Source: Oceanobacillus sp. FSL K6-2867 (GTDB lineage Bacteria > Bacillota > Bacilli > Bacillales > Amphibacillaceae). Taken from it: a stretch of DNA of 64,000 bases. A program made the position numbers and the translations under genes. Location of the stretch: positions 62,001 to 126,000 of the forward strand of contig NZ_CP150144.1 of assembly GCF_037963145.1 (NCBI RefSeq), in the 5' to 3' direction. Shown here piece after piece: positions 7,402-16,540 of the stretch (position 1 is its first letter; every line of letters begins with the position of its first letter). The notes below the pieces were generated by a model that ran no database searches, was not told where the DNA came from, and saw nothing but the letters and a program-made list of their open reading frames with translations.

Positions 7402-8903
7402 TGTGGACTGCTCCACTTAAATGTATAGTGTGCTTTCCCAAGTTCAAATTCATCATCTTCTTTTAATGCGTAGACTTTGTATGGAACCATTGGTGCTCCA
7501 TTTAATTTAGATCCATTCTTCGAACCTAAATCCTTAATACCAAAGCTTGAGCTATCAATTTTAATAATTTCAGCATGGATTCTTGAAACCCCAACAGCGG
7601 TATCAGGGTTGTCAACTGCCTCTTCGTTTCTGCCAATTAAGAAGTTATTTTTATTGATTGCAATCGTCTGTGGTGCTTCATCTGCTGTCGTCCGTATAAG
7701 TGTAGCCGAAACATCAACTTCCTTCTCCATTGTAGCAACGGAAAGATTAGACTCTTCCTCTAGAAGCACTGTATCTTCATTATCTGCAACTAATAAAGTT
7801 GTATCTGATTGCGTTGCAGCAAGTGATGTAGCATTTGATGGTCTAAATTGTGTTTGATATTGCTGTTTCGGTATTTGTACATTAAATTGTTGCTGCTTTT
7901 GTCTTAATTTTTGTTCAGGTTTTGGTTGTTTAGTTACCGATTTTTCCAGTGTCTGTGGTAGTTCTGTCTCAACCTTAGTAACTCCTGGTCGCCAGATTTT
8001 CCAAAATACCAATACGGCTACCATGACAACAACTGTTAAAATACTGCTTGTTACCAGTACCGTTGGATTTCTATACATGTCGTAAAACTTCCAAATCAGT
8101 GCTATCGCTAGTAATGAGCCCATGACAAGATATACTTTCGTTCTTGAGGTCAGAGGCGGTAGCTTCTTTTTTACCTTTTTCTTTGTCATACTTTGGCTGC
8201 CAGCTACAATCGGTTCTGGATGTGACTGAACTGCTGTGTTTTGATTTTCCGTAAAGTTGCCTTCCATCTGATTGTCATTTGTATATTCATGATTTGAATA
8301 CATTTGGTTGACATTAGATCGAAGTGAGATCAATTCTAATAATAATGTTTTTAATCCACTTAAACTAAAGGATTCGTTTTTGATGTAGTTCAAAATACTT
8401 TTAAATTCATTTCCTTGCAGTCCGTCAATTTCACCAGCAACGTCTGTTAGAAGTTTTTTCATGTCTTCTGTTACACTATTCGTTTTCTCAAGATCGATAA
8501 CTGGTATATAGGTCAGATATACATCACTCGGATTTTGCCCGATAAATAGAAATTCCATTTGTAAGATATAATTTTTCTGATCAAGCATATAAGAGCTTGC
8601 TTCCTCAAGTGTATTAATAAGGGAAAGAAATAATTGATAATAATCATTCATCGTAGCCTTGTTATCACGCAAGTAGGAAATTAACTTTTGCTTCGAATTA
8701 ATATCATAATGAAGCTTCGTAACCAAATCGATATTCTCCAATGACATTGGCAGCATATGTGGTATTCGATTAGACTGAATCATCTTTATTTGAACAGCGT
8801 TTAAGTTGTCTGCCGTTAATTTCTTATTGTCTTTTTTAGAAAAGACGATTGATTGACCATTTTGGGTCGAATAATCATACTCCAAATTGTAGATTGTTCC
8901 CAT
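7398..8903 (-). CDS. DUF6382/FHA-domain membrane protein
   Basis: A 501-residue protein. Residues 1-200 look like the DUF6382 domain (YNLEYDY..., YLRDNKA, MLDQKNYIL, VYLTYIPV), which resembles the EssB/YukC N-terminal fold. A linker leads to two membrane helices (about 257-273 and 281-301), a Gln-rich and acidic linker, and a C-terminal FHA domain (about 416-495) with LIGRN, VSRIHAEI and DLGSKNGSKLNG, the phosphothreonine-binding residues. The FHA end should face the cytoplasm. AGGAGG precedes the ATG. The next genes encode the phosphatase and kinase, so it is probably the phospho-reader coupling them to the pilus membrane machine (inference). Confidence 0.88.
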   Translation of the reverse strand: MGTIYNLEYDYSTQNGQSIVFSKKDNKKLTADNLNAVQIKMIQSNRIPHMLPMSLENIDLVTKLHYDINSKQKLISYLRDNKATMNDYYQLFLSLINTLEEASSYMLDQKNYILQMEFLFIGQNPSDVYLTYIPVIDLEKTNSVTEDMKKLLTDVAGEIDGLQGNEFKSILNYIKNESFSLSGLKTLLLELISLRSNVNQMYSNHEYTNDNQMEGNFTENQNTAVQSHPEPIVAGSQSMTKKKVKKKLPPLTSRTKVYLVMGSLLAIALIWKFYDMYRNPTVLVTSSILTVVVMVAVLVFWKIWRPGVTKVETELPQTLEKSVTKQPKPEQKLRQKQQQFNVQIPKQQYQTQFRPSNATSLAATQSDTTLLVADNEDTVLLEEESNLSVATMEKEVDVSATLIRTTADEAPQTIAINKNNFLIGRNEEAVDNPDTAVGVSRIHAEIIKIDSSSFGIKDLGSKNGSKLNGAPMVPYKVYALKEDDEFELGKAHYTFKWSSPQ

Positions 8904-8968
8904 TTTTCTTCCTCCTAGACGAATATGTACTAATTAAAAATGAATAAATGATCGTTTTCCAGATAGCC

Positions 8969-9487
8969 TTAAAAGAACGCGTAATAATAAACTGCAATAA
9001 TTGCCGGGGCAACAGCATACATAAAGGGGAAACGCGTTGCTTTTGTTACTTTATATTCTTCCAGTTTCCTAAAATCCCGGGATAATAAAGAACCGAAAAG
9101 TTGAAAAACAGCAATTGTTAATTTTTTCATGATTGTTTTTGTAGATAATAGAATAATAATAGCTAGAATACCTGCAAAAAAGATGGAATACATCATGATA
9201 TATAAGACCATTTTCACACCAACAAAAGCCCCAATAGCAGCGAATAATTTAACATCACCCGCACCAATTGCCTTAAATACATAAAGGATTAGGAAAATGC
9301 CACCGCCTACCAATAAACCAAAAAATGCAAATAGAATCCCGTTTATTCCATCTGCAATCAGATGATACACAACTCCTACAGCCATCCCGCCAGCAGTAAG
9401 CCAGTTGGGAAGTTTGTGATACTTAACGTCTGTTATAAAAGCAATAATTACTAAAACAAATAAAAGATAATCGTAAATCTCAAGCAT
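8969..9487 (-). CDS. Type IV prepilin peptidase (TadV/CpaA-like)
   Basis: Membrane aspartyl protease of 172 residues that removes prepilin leader peptides. The ATG at 9487 follows AAGGGAG; the longer ORF would overlap the upstream TadE gene. It is polytopic, with the two catalytic aspartates at FITDVKYHKLPNW (Asp20) and GAGDVK (Asp78). It lacks the N-terminal methyltransferase domain, as usual for A24-family TadV. Expected substrates are the Flp pilin (14479) and the two TadE-like pseudopilins (9501 and 13815) in the same cluster. Confidence 0.93.
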   Translation of the reverse strand: MLEIYDYLLFVLVIIAFITDVKYHKLPNWLTAGGMAVGVVYHLIADGINGILFAFFGLLVGGGIFLILYVFKAIGAGDVKLFAAIGAFVGVKMVLYIMMYSIFFAGILAIIILLSTKTIMKKLTIAVFQLFGSLLSRDFRKLEEYKVTKATRFPFMYAVAPAIIAVYYYAFF

Positions 9488-9500
9488 TTCCTGCTCCCTT

Positions 9501-10094
9501 CTAGGCACCTGCCCAAAGCCGTTCATAGGAGGTTTTCTTTAAAATAATCGTTCGATTCACAAATGGAAAATTGATATCTACTTCATAGCTTGCATTAATT
9601 TCAAGATACGCTCCGCTTCCTGTGAATGATGTTGGTGTAACTACCTGATCAACTGTCAGTTTAGCTGGATCAAAAAACTCTCCTCCAGTCTTCGCGCTGA
9701 ATTTTTCACGTAAAATTGGTTCAATAACACTTGCGGTAAAGGAATTTAAATATCCATGCGGATCGATTTCAACACCAAGGTAGTCCATCCCCTCTTTAAA
9801 TAAGTCTGCTGCGATCTCAGGAGTAATACCAACTTGATCCGCACCAGTGGACTCTAATAACCCGCTGAATTTACTTTCAGCTAAATCCGTTATGCCAGTA
9901 ACCGCAATTTCAGCAGGATAAGCATGGGTGACAATCACCTCATTTGTTTCGGCAAGGGACTGATAGAGCGCCATGTCTGCAATACCAATTCGTATAATAT
10001 TAGCTAGAAATACGATGAATAACATGAAAAAAGGTAATATCATAGCAGCTTCCAGTGTCAGACTACCTTTTTCATTTTTCATAAATCGTCTCAA
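9501..10094 (-). CDS. TadE-like pseudopilin (second copy)
   Basis: 197 residues from a TTG with GGAGGGG 7 bases upstream. It has a short basic leader, then NEKG^SLTLEA: a class III signal with cleavage after Gly10 and Glu at +5, followed by one hydrophobic helix (AAMILPFFMLFIVFLANII). The rest is an extracytoplasmic alpha/beta region ending FVNRTIILKKTSYERLW, as in TadE families. It should be processed by the peptidase encoded just downstream and act as a minor pilin. Gene order places it after the two DUF4352 lipoprotein genes. Confidence 0.85.
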   Translation of the reverse strand: MRRFMKNEKGSLTLEAAMILPFFMLFIVFLANIIRIGIADMALYQSLAETNEVIVTHAYPAEIAVTGITDLAESKFSGLLESTGADQVGITPEIAADLFKEGMDYLGVEIDPHGYLNSFTASVIEPILREKFSAKTGGEFFDPAKLTVDQVVTPTSFTGSGAYLEINASYEVDINFPFVNRTIILKKTSYERLWAGA

Positions 10095-10118
10095 GTGATC
10101 CCCTCCATGCCTAAGCCT

Positions 10119-10745
10119 TTAGTTTGCTTCTGTTGCATCAAATTCCCATGTCAATTTACTCTCGTAATCTTCAAATCCAAAATAAATAATATACGTATCT
10201 ACTTCATAGTCTGCATTCAACACTACATTTCCAGTTCGCTCTTCTCCAGGCTCAGTTGGGGGCTGTTTATTCATGGCTTCATCAATAACAATGGACGTGT
10301 CTCCTCTTCCTAGTAACTCCCCAGCATTTGCAAAACCATCATTCTCAATCTTATCTCGATCTTCACCAGCAACGATGTCAGGATAAGCAAACCCTTGACC
10401 TGGGATACCAACTTCTCCATGATTTTTCATCGTAAAGTTTCCAATAACAAAAACGTTGTCTTCGGAATTATGACCTAGTGGTCGTTGATCACCAATTTCA
10501 GGTGTAATTTCAACAGAATTTAGTGTGATCTCTAATATATTTCTATTAGCCCAATCAATAACCCACCCTGTTTCACCAATAGATAGTCCTAATTGGTCTT
10601 TAATTCTTAATGGGTCTTCCCTTTCGACTAATTCTTCTGGGACTGGGATTGACTCTGCTTCCTCGTCATTTTCATCAGCTCCACAAGCTGCTAGCATTGT
10701 AATTCCAATTATAAGTAGTAGTATGAAGCGGAACTTTTTACACAT
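10119..10745 (-). CDS. DUF4352-like lipoprotein in the pilus cluster
   Basis: 208 residues from the ATG at 10745 (GGAGG 8 bases upstream). Type II signal peptide with lipobox MLAAC and the lipidated Cys at 21, a short acidic linker, then one globular domain with an LSIGETGWVIDWANRNILEIT opening and VIGNFTMKNHGE. This opening and the IGNF-KNHG pattern fit DUF4352-type immunoglobulin-like domains of Firmicutes surface lipoproteins. It is related to the lipoprotein gene directly upstream. Position between TadG-like and TadE genes suggests an outer-surface assembly or anchoring role, which is not proven. A TACTGCACG hairpin lies between the two lipoprotein genes. Confidence 0.7.
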   Translation of the reverse strand: MCKKFRFILLLIIGITMLAACGADENDEEAESIPVPEELVEREDPLRIKDQLGLSIGETGWVIDWANRNILEITLNSVEITPEIGDQRPLGHNSEDNVFVIGNFTMKNHGEVGIPGQGFAYPDIVAGEDRDKIENDGFANAGELLGRGDTSIVIDEAMNKQPPTEPGEERTGNVVLNADYEVDTYIIYFGFEDYESKLTWEFDATEAN

Positions 10746-10850
10746 TGCAAATACCTCCACTCTATATTCATTTTTTATTTAGCATGTTTCTATATGTACT
10801 AATGGATTTAATAATATTATCGATAATTTGGACTAAAAGTTTTATGTATG

Positions 10851-10883
10851 TACTGCACGCTCTATAAAAAGAAACGTGCAGTA
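10851..10883. repeat. Hairpin between the two lipoprotein genes
   Basis: Inverted repeat TACTGCACG (10851-10859) and CGTGCAGTA (10875-10883), 9 bp with a 15-base loop. There is no good T tract on either strand, so it may be an mRNA stability or attenuation hairpin inside the operon, not a full terminator. Confidence 0.45.
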
Positions 10884-10905
10884 TGTTTGTTGATTTAAAT
10901 TGAAA

Positions 10906-11568
10906 TTACTCTGCTTCTTCCGCTGGAATAACCCAAGTTACTTGGTTACTTGATCCTGAACCAGCAATACCTGTTCGAAGACGGAAGTAATAATTTTCTC
11001 CTTCATATATCTCTGTAACAAATTGACCTGATACTTCTTCACCAGGAGCTAGTTCGCCCGTCATTTCTTCGACACTATCAAAGCTCTCCGCATAATTTTG
11101 GTAACCTGTCATTTCAAGATTATCCGTAACTTCTAAGCCATAAAGTAAATCCTGTACAGATTGTGCATCGTCGCCAGTATTTTTAACGGTTATATCGAGC
11201 AATATATATGCATCTAGTTGAGAAGTATTACCGTCTAGTTCATCTAACACTTGAGCTTCATCCAATGTAATTTCATATGTTGTTAAGTCAGAATCAAATT
11301 TTCCAGTATCTCCAATTGATAAATCTTCTTGATCTTCAGTTCCCGTATTGAATCCGCCACTATTTGAATCATTGTCGGTATCTTCTTCCGTATTTTTTTC
11401 TTCTGTGTTATCCTCTTCTGTTTCGGCAGATTCATTTGTTTCATCATCGTTTGCTTCTGTTGTGCCATTGTCAATTTCTTCGGATGGTTCTGAATCATCA
11501 CTACTACAAGCTCCCAACAATAGAGTACTAATAAACAACACCGCTAATATTTGCAACATTTTTTTCAT
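10906..11568 (-). CDS. DUF4352 lipoprotein in the pilus cluster
   Basis: 220 residues with signal peptide and lipobox LLGAC (Cys21). About 65 residues of acidic Glu/Asp/Thr/Asn-rich spacer follow, then a DUF4352 domain (LSIGDTGKFDSDLTTYEITLD, AYILLDITVKNTGDDAQSV, ELAPGEEVSGQF). DUF4352 domains are extracellular beta-sandwiches. The long spacer would hold the domain away from the membrane. A plain ribosome-binding site (GAGGTGAGAC) lies upstream. Pairing with the similar lipoprotein downstream points to gene duplication. Confidence 0.8.
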   Translation of the reverse strand: MKKMLQILAVLFISTLLLGACSSDDSEPSEEIDNGTTEANDDETNESAETEEDNTEEKNTEEDTDNDSNSGGFNTGTEDQEDLSIGDTGKFDSDLTTYEITLDEAQVLDELDGNTSQLDAYILLDITVKNTGDDAQSVQDLLYGLEVTDNLEMTGYQNYAESFDSVEEMTGELAPGEEVSGQFVTEIYEGENYYFRLRTGIAGSGSSNQVTWVIPAEEAE

Positions 11569-11594
11569 TATGTCTCACCTCTTGTATAAATTTA

Positions 11595-13805
11595 CTAATA
11601 AGCATAGTTTACTTCTTTATCAATATAATAGGTTTTACCCTCTACTCTTCCGCTAAGTGCTCCTGTATGACCAAGCATATCCATAATTCCAGGAATAAAC
11701 CATAACTCAATAGATGTAGTTGCATTTGCTGTAATATAAGTTGATGATTCGGTTAAATCTGCATCTGTTTCATGTTCAAGAACAGCCATCACTCTTTCCG
11801 TTGTTTTTCCTTCAGGATGTGCGAATAAGAATAAACGCAGATGGTCTTTATAAGTCATCTTAGGTTCTGGTTTACCAGGTATTAAATCTACTGCTCTACC
11901 TGCAGTAATAACTCTCATATTCTCAGCCGTCGCAAGAAAAGCATCTGCAAGAGCTGCAACCCAGAAATATGGTCCGAAAATTTTACTTCTTGGCTTCTTA
12001 AGTGCATCCACTAAATTAATCGCGAAACGTAAAGCGAAGATTTCTCCCATGGCTGCCATGTAATTGGCGCCAAATGAATGATGTCCGTATAGGATATATT
12101 CAACCTGATTATTTTCAAATTTGTAACCAGAAGTCCCATCGGTTGGAAATGTGTGATGAGAGAATCGGGTTAAAATGTATTCATTAAAATATAATTCATC
12201 TCTACCTGCAATTAAAAGGTTACCAAGGTTTTCAAATAAAATATCAATAAACCCCATTGCCTGATCTGCCGTCTGATCTTTATCTTCAAGCTCAAACTGT
12301 TCACTGTTGGATTCTACTGCCCCTTCATATTTAACAACAAGGTCTGCTAGCTTCGTATAGATATCTCCGTCACCAGTGATATCATTATAGGCATCACTAA
12401 TTTCATCAATTTGATCCGATAAATCATCTAATGCTTCATCAGCCTCTTCTTCTTTTTCTTCCATTTCTTCATCTTCGAATTCAGCTCTTCCTTCTTCTAA
12501 AAGGTTAATTGCATTGTTTGTATGCTCTTTGGCATTTGAATGATATAACCGAGCATGGTAGATATCACCACTTCTGCCCGTGTCACCAAATTCGTTTTTA
12601 CTTCGGTTTTTAAAGTTACTATCAATATTAGCTTTGATTTCTCCCAATTTAGGATTTAGGCCATTTGTCTGTCCTTCACTCCCTTCCATATCCTCAATGC
12701 CGTCTTCCACTTCTTGAATAACATTTGTTAACATTTCTTGATCAAGTACATAGTCATCTACGGAATCTAATACAGCATCTAATTGTGAGCTATCTCCCGT
12801 ATCAACATCACTTTCATTCTCCGATTGAGCATTATCATAATGTTCTCCCTTGCTATCCTTAGCATTCTCGATCGTTTCACTCACACTATTATTTAGCTCT
12901 TCAGCTTCTTTTAATAGTTCTAACGCATCTTTTAAATCCTGCTCGACACCTTCAGCTATTGGGATAATGTCATTCAAAAGACTGCGGGCATTTTGTTTAA
13001 AGGAATCAGCTTTCTCTTTGTCCTCTTCTTCTTTTTCTAACTCTTCTTCACTCTTTTCATCATCATCATCTGATGGCGGTGATGGATTTTTGGGATACAC
13101 CTTGATATATTCCAGATGCCCATAAAATAAATCCGCGAAATTATTTACTGTTGGATAGGTATTTCTATCAGTTGAACGGATTCTATCCTGAATGGAATCC
13201 AACTTTTCTTTTGCACTTTTTAATAGCTCGATGGCTTCATCTAACTTTTCATCCCTGTTTTTCACGTCTTCTTCGATATCACCGATAATCTCCGTAAGTA
13301 CGGATGCTTTCTCCATGTCATCCGATATTGCTAGAAAACCTTCAATTAGAGCTTCGCCAATCTCTACCGGTGCTTGGTATTTCATTTCCTCCAACACTTG
13401 GTGCTTTAAAATTTCTTTATTGGCGAGCCCTCTATCTAAATTCAACTCCGTTGTTAGCTCACCTTCTTCAGGTACGAGGTTCACAAATTTAAACCCTTCG
13501 CCATCCCCAGGCTGTAAATTCTTTTCGAACACCGTTTTAAAAATGGCATTTGCTTCACTCTGATCGCCATCAAACGCAAATAATCCTTTATCCTGCAAAC
13601 TTTGATGGTACGAAGACATCGTTGAACGCAATGCAACCTTTGCCGCTTGATCTGTCTGGCGCTCTGCTACAATAATACGAGCATAATCAATTAACACTGC
13701 ATTAAAAAAGAAAAGAAGCAGGGTAACGATAATCAGATAAATGGAAACAGCGCCACGATCGTCGACGATGAACTTATGTATAAACTTCTTTATACAATTT
13801 TTCAT
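11595..13805 (-). CDS. Large TadG-like pilus assembly protein (DUF5702-like)
   Basis: 736 residues. The N-terminus has a basic segment and DDRG-AVSIY followed by a membrane helix (about 20-42), like TadE/TadG proteins, but position +5 after the Gly is Tyr instead of Glu, so processing by the prepilin peptidase is doubtful. A long acidic coiled-coil region (about 150-480) is rich in Glu, Asp and Lys. A globular C-terminal third contains YILYGHHSFGANYMAAMGEIFALRFAINL and ends with a beta-rich part. This layout matches large Firmicutes Tad-locus proteins. It probably forms an extracellular scaffold for the pilus (inference). It is followed by the lipoprotein genes and preceded by the first TadE gene with 9 bases between. 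Confidence 0.82.
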   Translation of the reverse strand: MKNCIKKFIHKFIVDDRGAVSIYLIIVTLLLFFFNAVLIDYARIIVAERQTDQAAKVALRSTMSSYHQSLQDKGLFAFDGDQSEANAIFKTVFEKNLQPGDGEGFKFVNLVPEEGELTTELNLDRGLANKEILKHQVLEEMKYQAPVEIGEALIEGFLAISDDMEKASVLTEIIGDIEEDVKNRDEKLDEAIELLKSAKEKLDSIQDRIRSTDRNTYPTVNNFADLFYGHLEYIKVYPKNPSPPSDDDDEKSEEELEKEEEDKEKADSFKQNARSLLNDIIPIAEGVEQDLKDALELLKEAEELNNSVSETIENAKDSKGEHYDNAQSENESDVDTGDSSQLDAVLDSVDDYVLDQEMLTNVIQEVEDGIEDMEGSEGQTNGLNPKLGEIKANIDSNFKNRSKNEFGDTGRSGDIYHARLYHSNAKEHTNNAINLLEEGRAEFEDEEMEEKEEEADEALDDLSDQIDEISDAYNDITGDGDIYTKLADLVVKYEGAVESNSEQFELEDKDQTADQAMGFIDILFENLGNLLIAGRDELYFNEYILTRFSHHTFPTDGTSGYKFENNQVEYILYGHHSFGANYMAAMGEIFALRFAINLVDALKKPRSKIFGPYFWVAALADAFLATAENMRVITAGRAVDLIPGKPEPKMTYKDHLRLFLFAHPEGKTTERVMAVLEHETDADLTESSTYITANATTSIELWFIPGIMDMLGHTGALSGRVEGKTYYIDKEVNYAY

Positions 13806-13814
13806 TTAGCTACC

Positions 13815-14432
13815 CTACTTCCCTTTACTAATAAATTTTTGGATGTGCTGTGCATACTCCATTAATTTCTCGGTACCATAAATGGCAAAATCTGTCGTTC
13901 GAATTACTTCTGCAGGCTCTGATATTGGGTGACTGGCAACTGCTTCAATTTCTGAAATCCCAAATATATTTGCTACAGATGCTGGTAATGCCAGTGATCT
14001 GCTTATTTTTACTTCAACTTCAGGTATTAAAAAATTATTATGAAATTCAATTGTTGCATCATAGCCATTAATTCTGCTCGTTTTTGCAGACACTAAATCA
14101 TTGCCAGGAACGATACCGCCTAGACCAAACTTATCCAAGAAATTATTACCGGTTAAACGCCAATAAAGCCCATCACCATTCATGGTCGTATGCTCAGTCA
14201 TACTAAATTCACCAGTACTAACATCAGCAGAACTATTATTCCAAGAATAGGCCATTGCACTTGCAATCGCATTTGCTTGATATTGTGACGTTACTTTTTC
14301 ATAGATTACAAGACTGAAAAAGATAAAACAAAGGACTAAGATTAGAAGAATTGGAAAGAGCATTGTTGCTTCAATTGTAAAGCTGCCTTTTTCTTCCCGC
14401 TTTAAATCGTCGATCATTTTTCTGTATGACAT
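13815..14432 (-). CDS. TadE-like pseudopilin (first copy)
   Basis: 205 residues. The leader has REEKG^SFTIEA, cleavage after Gly16 with Glu at +5, followed by the TMLFPILLILVLCFIFF helix. The C-terminal domain would be extracytoplasmic and carries no repeats. It lies between the Flp pilin gene and the TadG-like gene, the usual place for a minor pilin. A plausible ribosome-binding site (AAAGGA) precedes the ATG. Confidence 0.88.
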   Translation of the reverse strand: MSYRKMIDDLKREEKGSFTIEATMLFPILLILVLCFIFFSLVIYEKVTSQYQANAIASAMAYSWNNSSADVSTGEFSMTEHTTMNGDGLYWRLTGNNFLDKFGLGGIVPGNDLVSAKTSRINGYDATIEFHNNFLIPEVEVKISRSLALPASVANIFGISEIEAVASHPISEPAEVIRTTDFAIYGTEKLMEYAQHIQKFISKGK

Positions 14433-14478
14433 GATCAGAGTCCTTTCTTAACACATAATCGTCTATCCTTTTTTGTTA

Positions 14479-14670
14479 TTATCCATTTTGTTGGAAATTG
14501 CCAATATTCTCATCACCAAAGTCTAAAAGATCTTTAACCCAACCAATAATTTGATCTCTAAAAAGTAATGCAATTACGACGATAACAGCTATAATTAACA
14601 TAATCTCCAATGTCTGCAATCCTTCTTCATCATTCCAAAAGTTCTTGATCGATTCTTTAAGCATATTCAT
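14479..14670 (-). CDS. Flp-type major pilin
   Basis: A 63-residue type IVb prepilin. Leader MNMLKESIKNFWNDEEG^LQTLE has cleavage after Gly17 and Glu at +5, then a membrane/polymerisation helix (IMLIIAVIVVIALLF) and a short tail. The mature chain is about 46 residues, the normal size for Flp/Flp1-like pilins. AGGAGG lies 8 bases before the ATG. It sits directly after TadC and before TadE, and is probably the main subunit of the fibre. Confidence 0.9.
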   Translation of the reverse strand: MNMLKESIKNFWNDEEGLQTLEIMLIIAVIVVIALLFRDQIIGWVKDLLDFGDENIGNFQQNG

Positions 14671-14718
14671 TTTTTTTCCTCCTAAAAATTCTTTAATTTT
14701 ATATTTTGAAACCTGTAC

Positions 14719-15582
14719 TTACAAAATGGTAAGTGCAGGATAACCAACTATGATCATAACCGCCACAAAGATTAGTATAAGCGGAAATACAAGTTTAGAA
14801 GAAGCCTCTTCACCTTTTGTTTTGGAAATAGCCTTTCGTTTCTCCCATAATTCATGAGACAATTCTCGAAGTGCCAGAATTAAATCATTTCCACCCTTTC
14901 GATAATTCAATAGAACTGTTGTAGTAAAAATAGAAATTTCCTGCACACCGCATTTCTTACTTAAATCATTCAATACTTGATGAAAGGGTTCATTACTTAC
15001 CATTTTATTTACCGTTTCTGTTAATTCTTTAATCAGCGGAGAATTCGGGTCATTTGTTTGTGTAACACATCGGATTAATGCTTGCTGCACCGTTTCCCCT
15101 GCATTGACTAGTAATATAATTTTATTAACAACCTCTGGAAGCTCTGTAAGGATTTTTTCCTTGCGCTCCTTCTCTTGACTAGAGAGTTTGCTGATCATTG
15201 CATACGGAATTAAAACAGTGAATAAAACCCCAACGATAAAGATCGTCACATCTCCCTCAGCCAGCAGGGTGAATAAAAATGTTCCTAATAAGCATACGAG
15301 AGATGTAGAGATTAGTTGTGCGACATACATTCTCGTATGCTGCAGAGCTGTTCTATTGCCATACAAACTAATCATTTTTTGTTGAATTTTCGCAATCTGA
15401 CTGTATAGCCGTTCCATAACTTTTAGATTGTCGATAATGAATAACGACACCGGAGCCATAAACATTAGTGGATAGTCATTTTTAAAATCCTCCAAAACTA
15501 CATCATATTGCTTTCCAACTTTTACAGAAATTCCAAAATAGATAACGATAATTACTAAAGTCAATATCCCATAGACCATCAT
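14719..15582 (-). CDS. TadC-like type II/IV secretion F-domain membrane protein
   Basis: 287 residues, polytopic, with one T2SSF domain (about 120-250) and hydrophobic segments near the N-terminus, at about 90-125 and at the C-terminus. LPEVVNKIILLVNAGETVQQALIRC is the family-typical segment. It pairs with TadB as the inner-membrane platform that couples the ATPase to pilin polymerisation. The AAGGTGTGA ribosome-binding site overlaps the TadB stop codon, so the two genes are translationally close. Confidence 0.92.
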   Translation of the reverse strand: MMVYGILTLVIIVIYFGISVKVGKQYDVVLEDFKNDYPLMFMAPVSLFIIDNLKVMERLYSQIAKIQQKMISLYGNRTALQHTRMYVAQLISTSLVCLLGTFLFTLLAEGDVTIFIVGVLFTVLIPYAMISKLSSQEKERKEKILTELPEVVNKIILLVNAGETVQQALIRCVTQTNDPNSPLIKELTETVNKMVSNEPFHQVLNDLSKKCGVQEISIFTTTVLLNYRKGGNDLILALRELSHELWEKRKAISKTKGEEASSKLVFPLILIFVAVMIIVGYPALTIL

Positions 15583-15588
15583 GCTTCA

Positions 15589-16536
15589 TCACACCTTAAT
15601 ATCCATAATTCGTTGTCCATACCAATAGGAAAATACAAGAATGCCTAAACAAACTGTCATGATTAGCGGACCACCCGAGCTCCAATCATACATTGGGGCT
15701 AAGTAATCCTCTGCACTGTATTTCAATAATAGAATCATTCCTACTGGTGCAACACTTAAAATTCGTGATTCGAATTTCTTTGATGCAATCATGACGGCAA
15801 CTTCCTGCTGAATATCAATTTTTTCACTAATAATATCCGACGTTCTTCGGATAACTTCTACGAGATTCCCACCCGTTCGTTTACATGTAATAAATACATC
15901 CGCAAAATTTTGAATATCTTCCATATCAGAACGGATACTAAAGTCTAAAATTGCATTCTCGATTGTTTCTCCATTCTCAATTCGCCGATTAATAATCTCG
16001 AACTCCTGAATAATTTCAGTATTCGGGTCTGGATACAAAAGGTAAAGATCTGAAACAACTTCCTTAAAGCTATTCTCGATTGACCTACCTGCTGCAAGTG
16101 AGGAGGACAGCGATGCGATTGCTTCTTTAAATTGCAGCTTTAATTTTTCCTTACGTTTTTCCAGGAGTGCTTTTTTCTGGATTTTTGGATAAAATAATCC
16201 AGCAGCTCCTAAAATAATGGCAGCTATAACACTCTCATAAAATAAATAACCTACAAAAGCGAAAAATACGATTGCAATAACTGCATATAAGATATACTCT
16301 TTCATCGAAAGGTGATACTCCGAGTAATCGACAAGATGCGAATCAATTTGCTTATCTGACCGATGACGCATTCGTTCCATAAAGTGCTTCTTTTTTAACT
16401 GTTCCAACTCTGTGTTTTTAGCAACTTCATCTACCAGTTCTGATTGATTTCCCCCTTGTTTCTTTCTTCTCGATACAGCGAATATATACCCTGCTACCAA
16501 AGCAACCAGTAGGATAACTAGAATAATGTCAGTCAT
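15589..16536 (-). CDS. TadB-like type II/IV secretion F-domain membrane protein
   Basis: 315 residues with an N-terminal membrane helix (about 4-21), a basic cytoplasmic segment, two central helices, a T2SSF domain (LKLQFKEAIASLSSSLAAGRSIENSF, about 133-255) and C-terminal helices. This is the standard TadB plan and partner of TadC. It is 4 bases from the upstream ATPase gene, which supports one operon. Confidence 0.93.
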   Translation of the reverse strand: MTDIILVILLVALVAGYIFAVSRRKKQGGNQSELVDEVAKNTELEQLKKKHFMERMRHRSDKQIDSHLVDYSEYHLSMKEYILYAVIAIVFFAFVGYLFYESVIAAIILGAAGLFYPKIQKKALLEKRKEKLKLQFKEAIASLSSSLAAGRSIENSFKEVVSDLYLLYPDPNTEIIQEFEIINRRIENGETIENAILDFSIRSDMEDIQNFADVFITCKRTGGNLVEVIRRTSDIISEKIDIQQEVAVMIASKKFESRILSVAPVGMILLLKYSAEDYLAPMYDWSSGGPLIMTVCLGILVFSYWYGQRIMDIKV

Positions 16537-16540
16537 ACAA

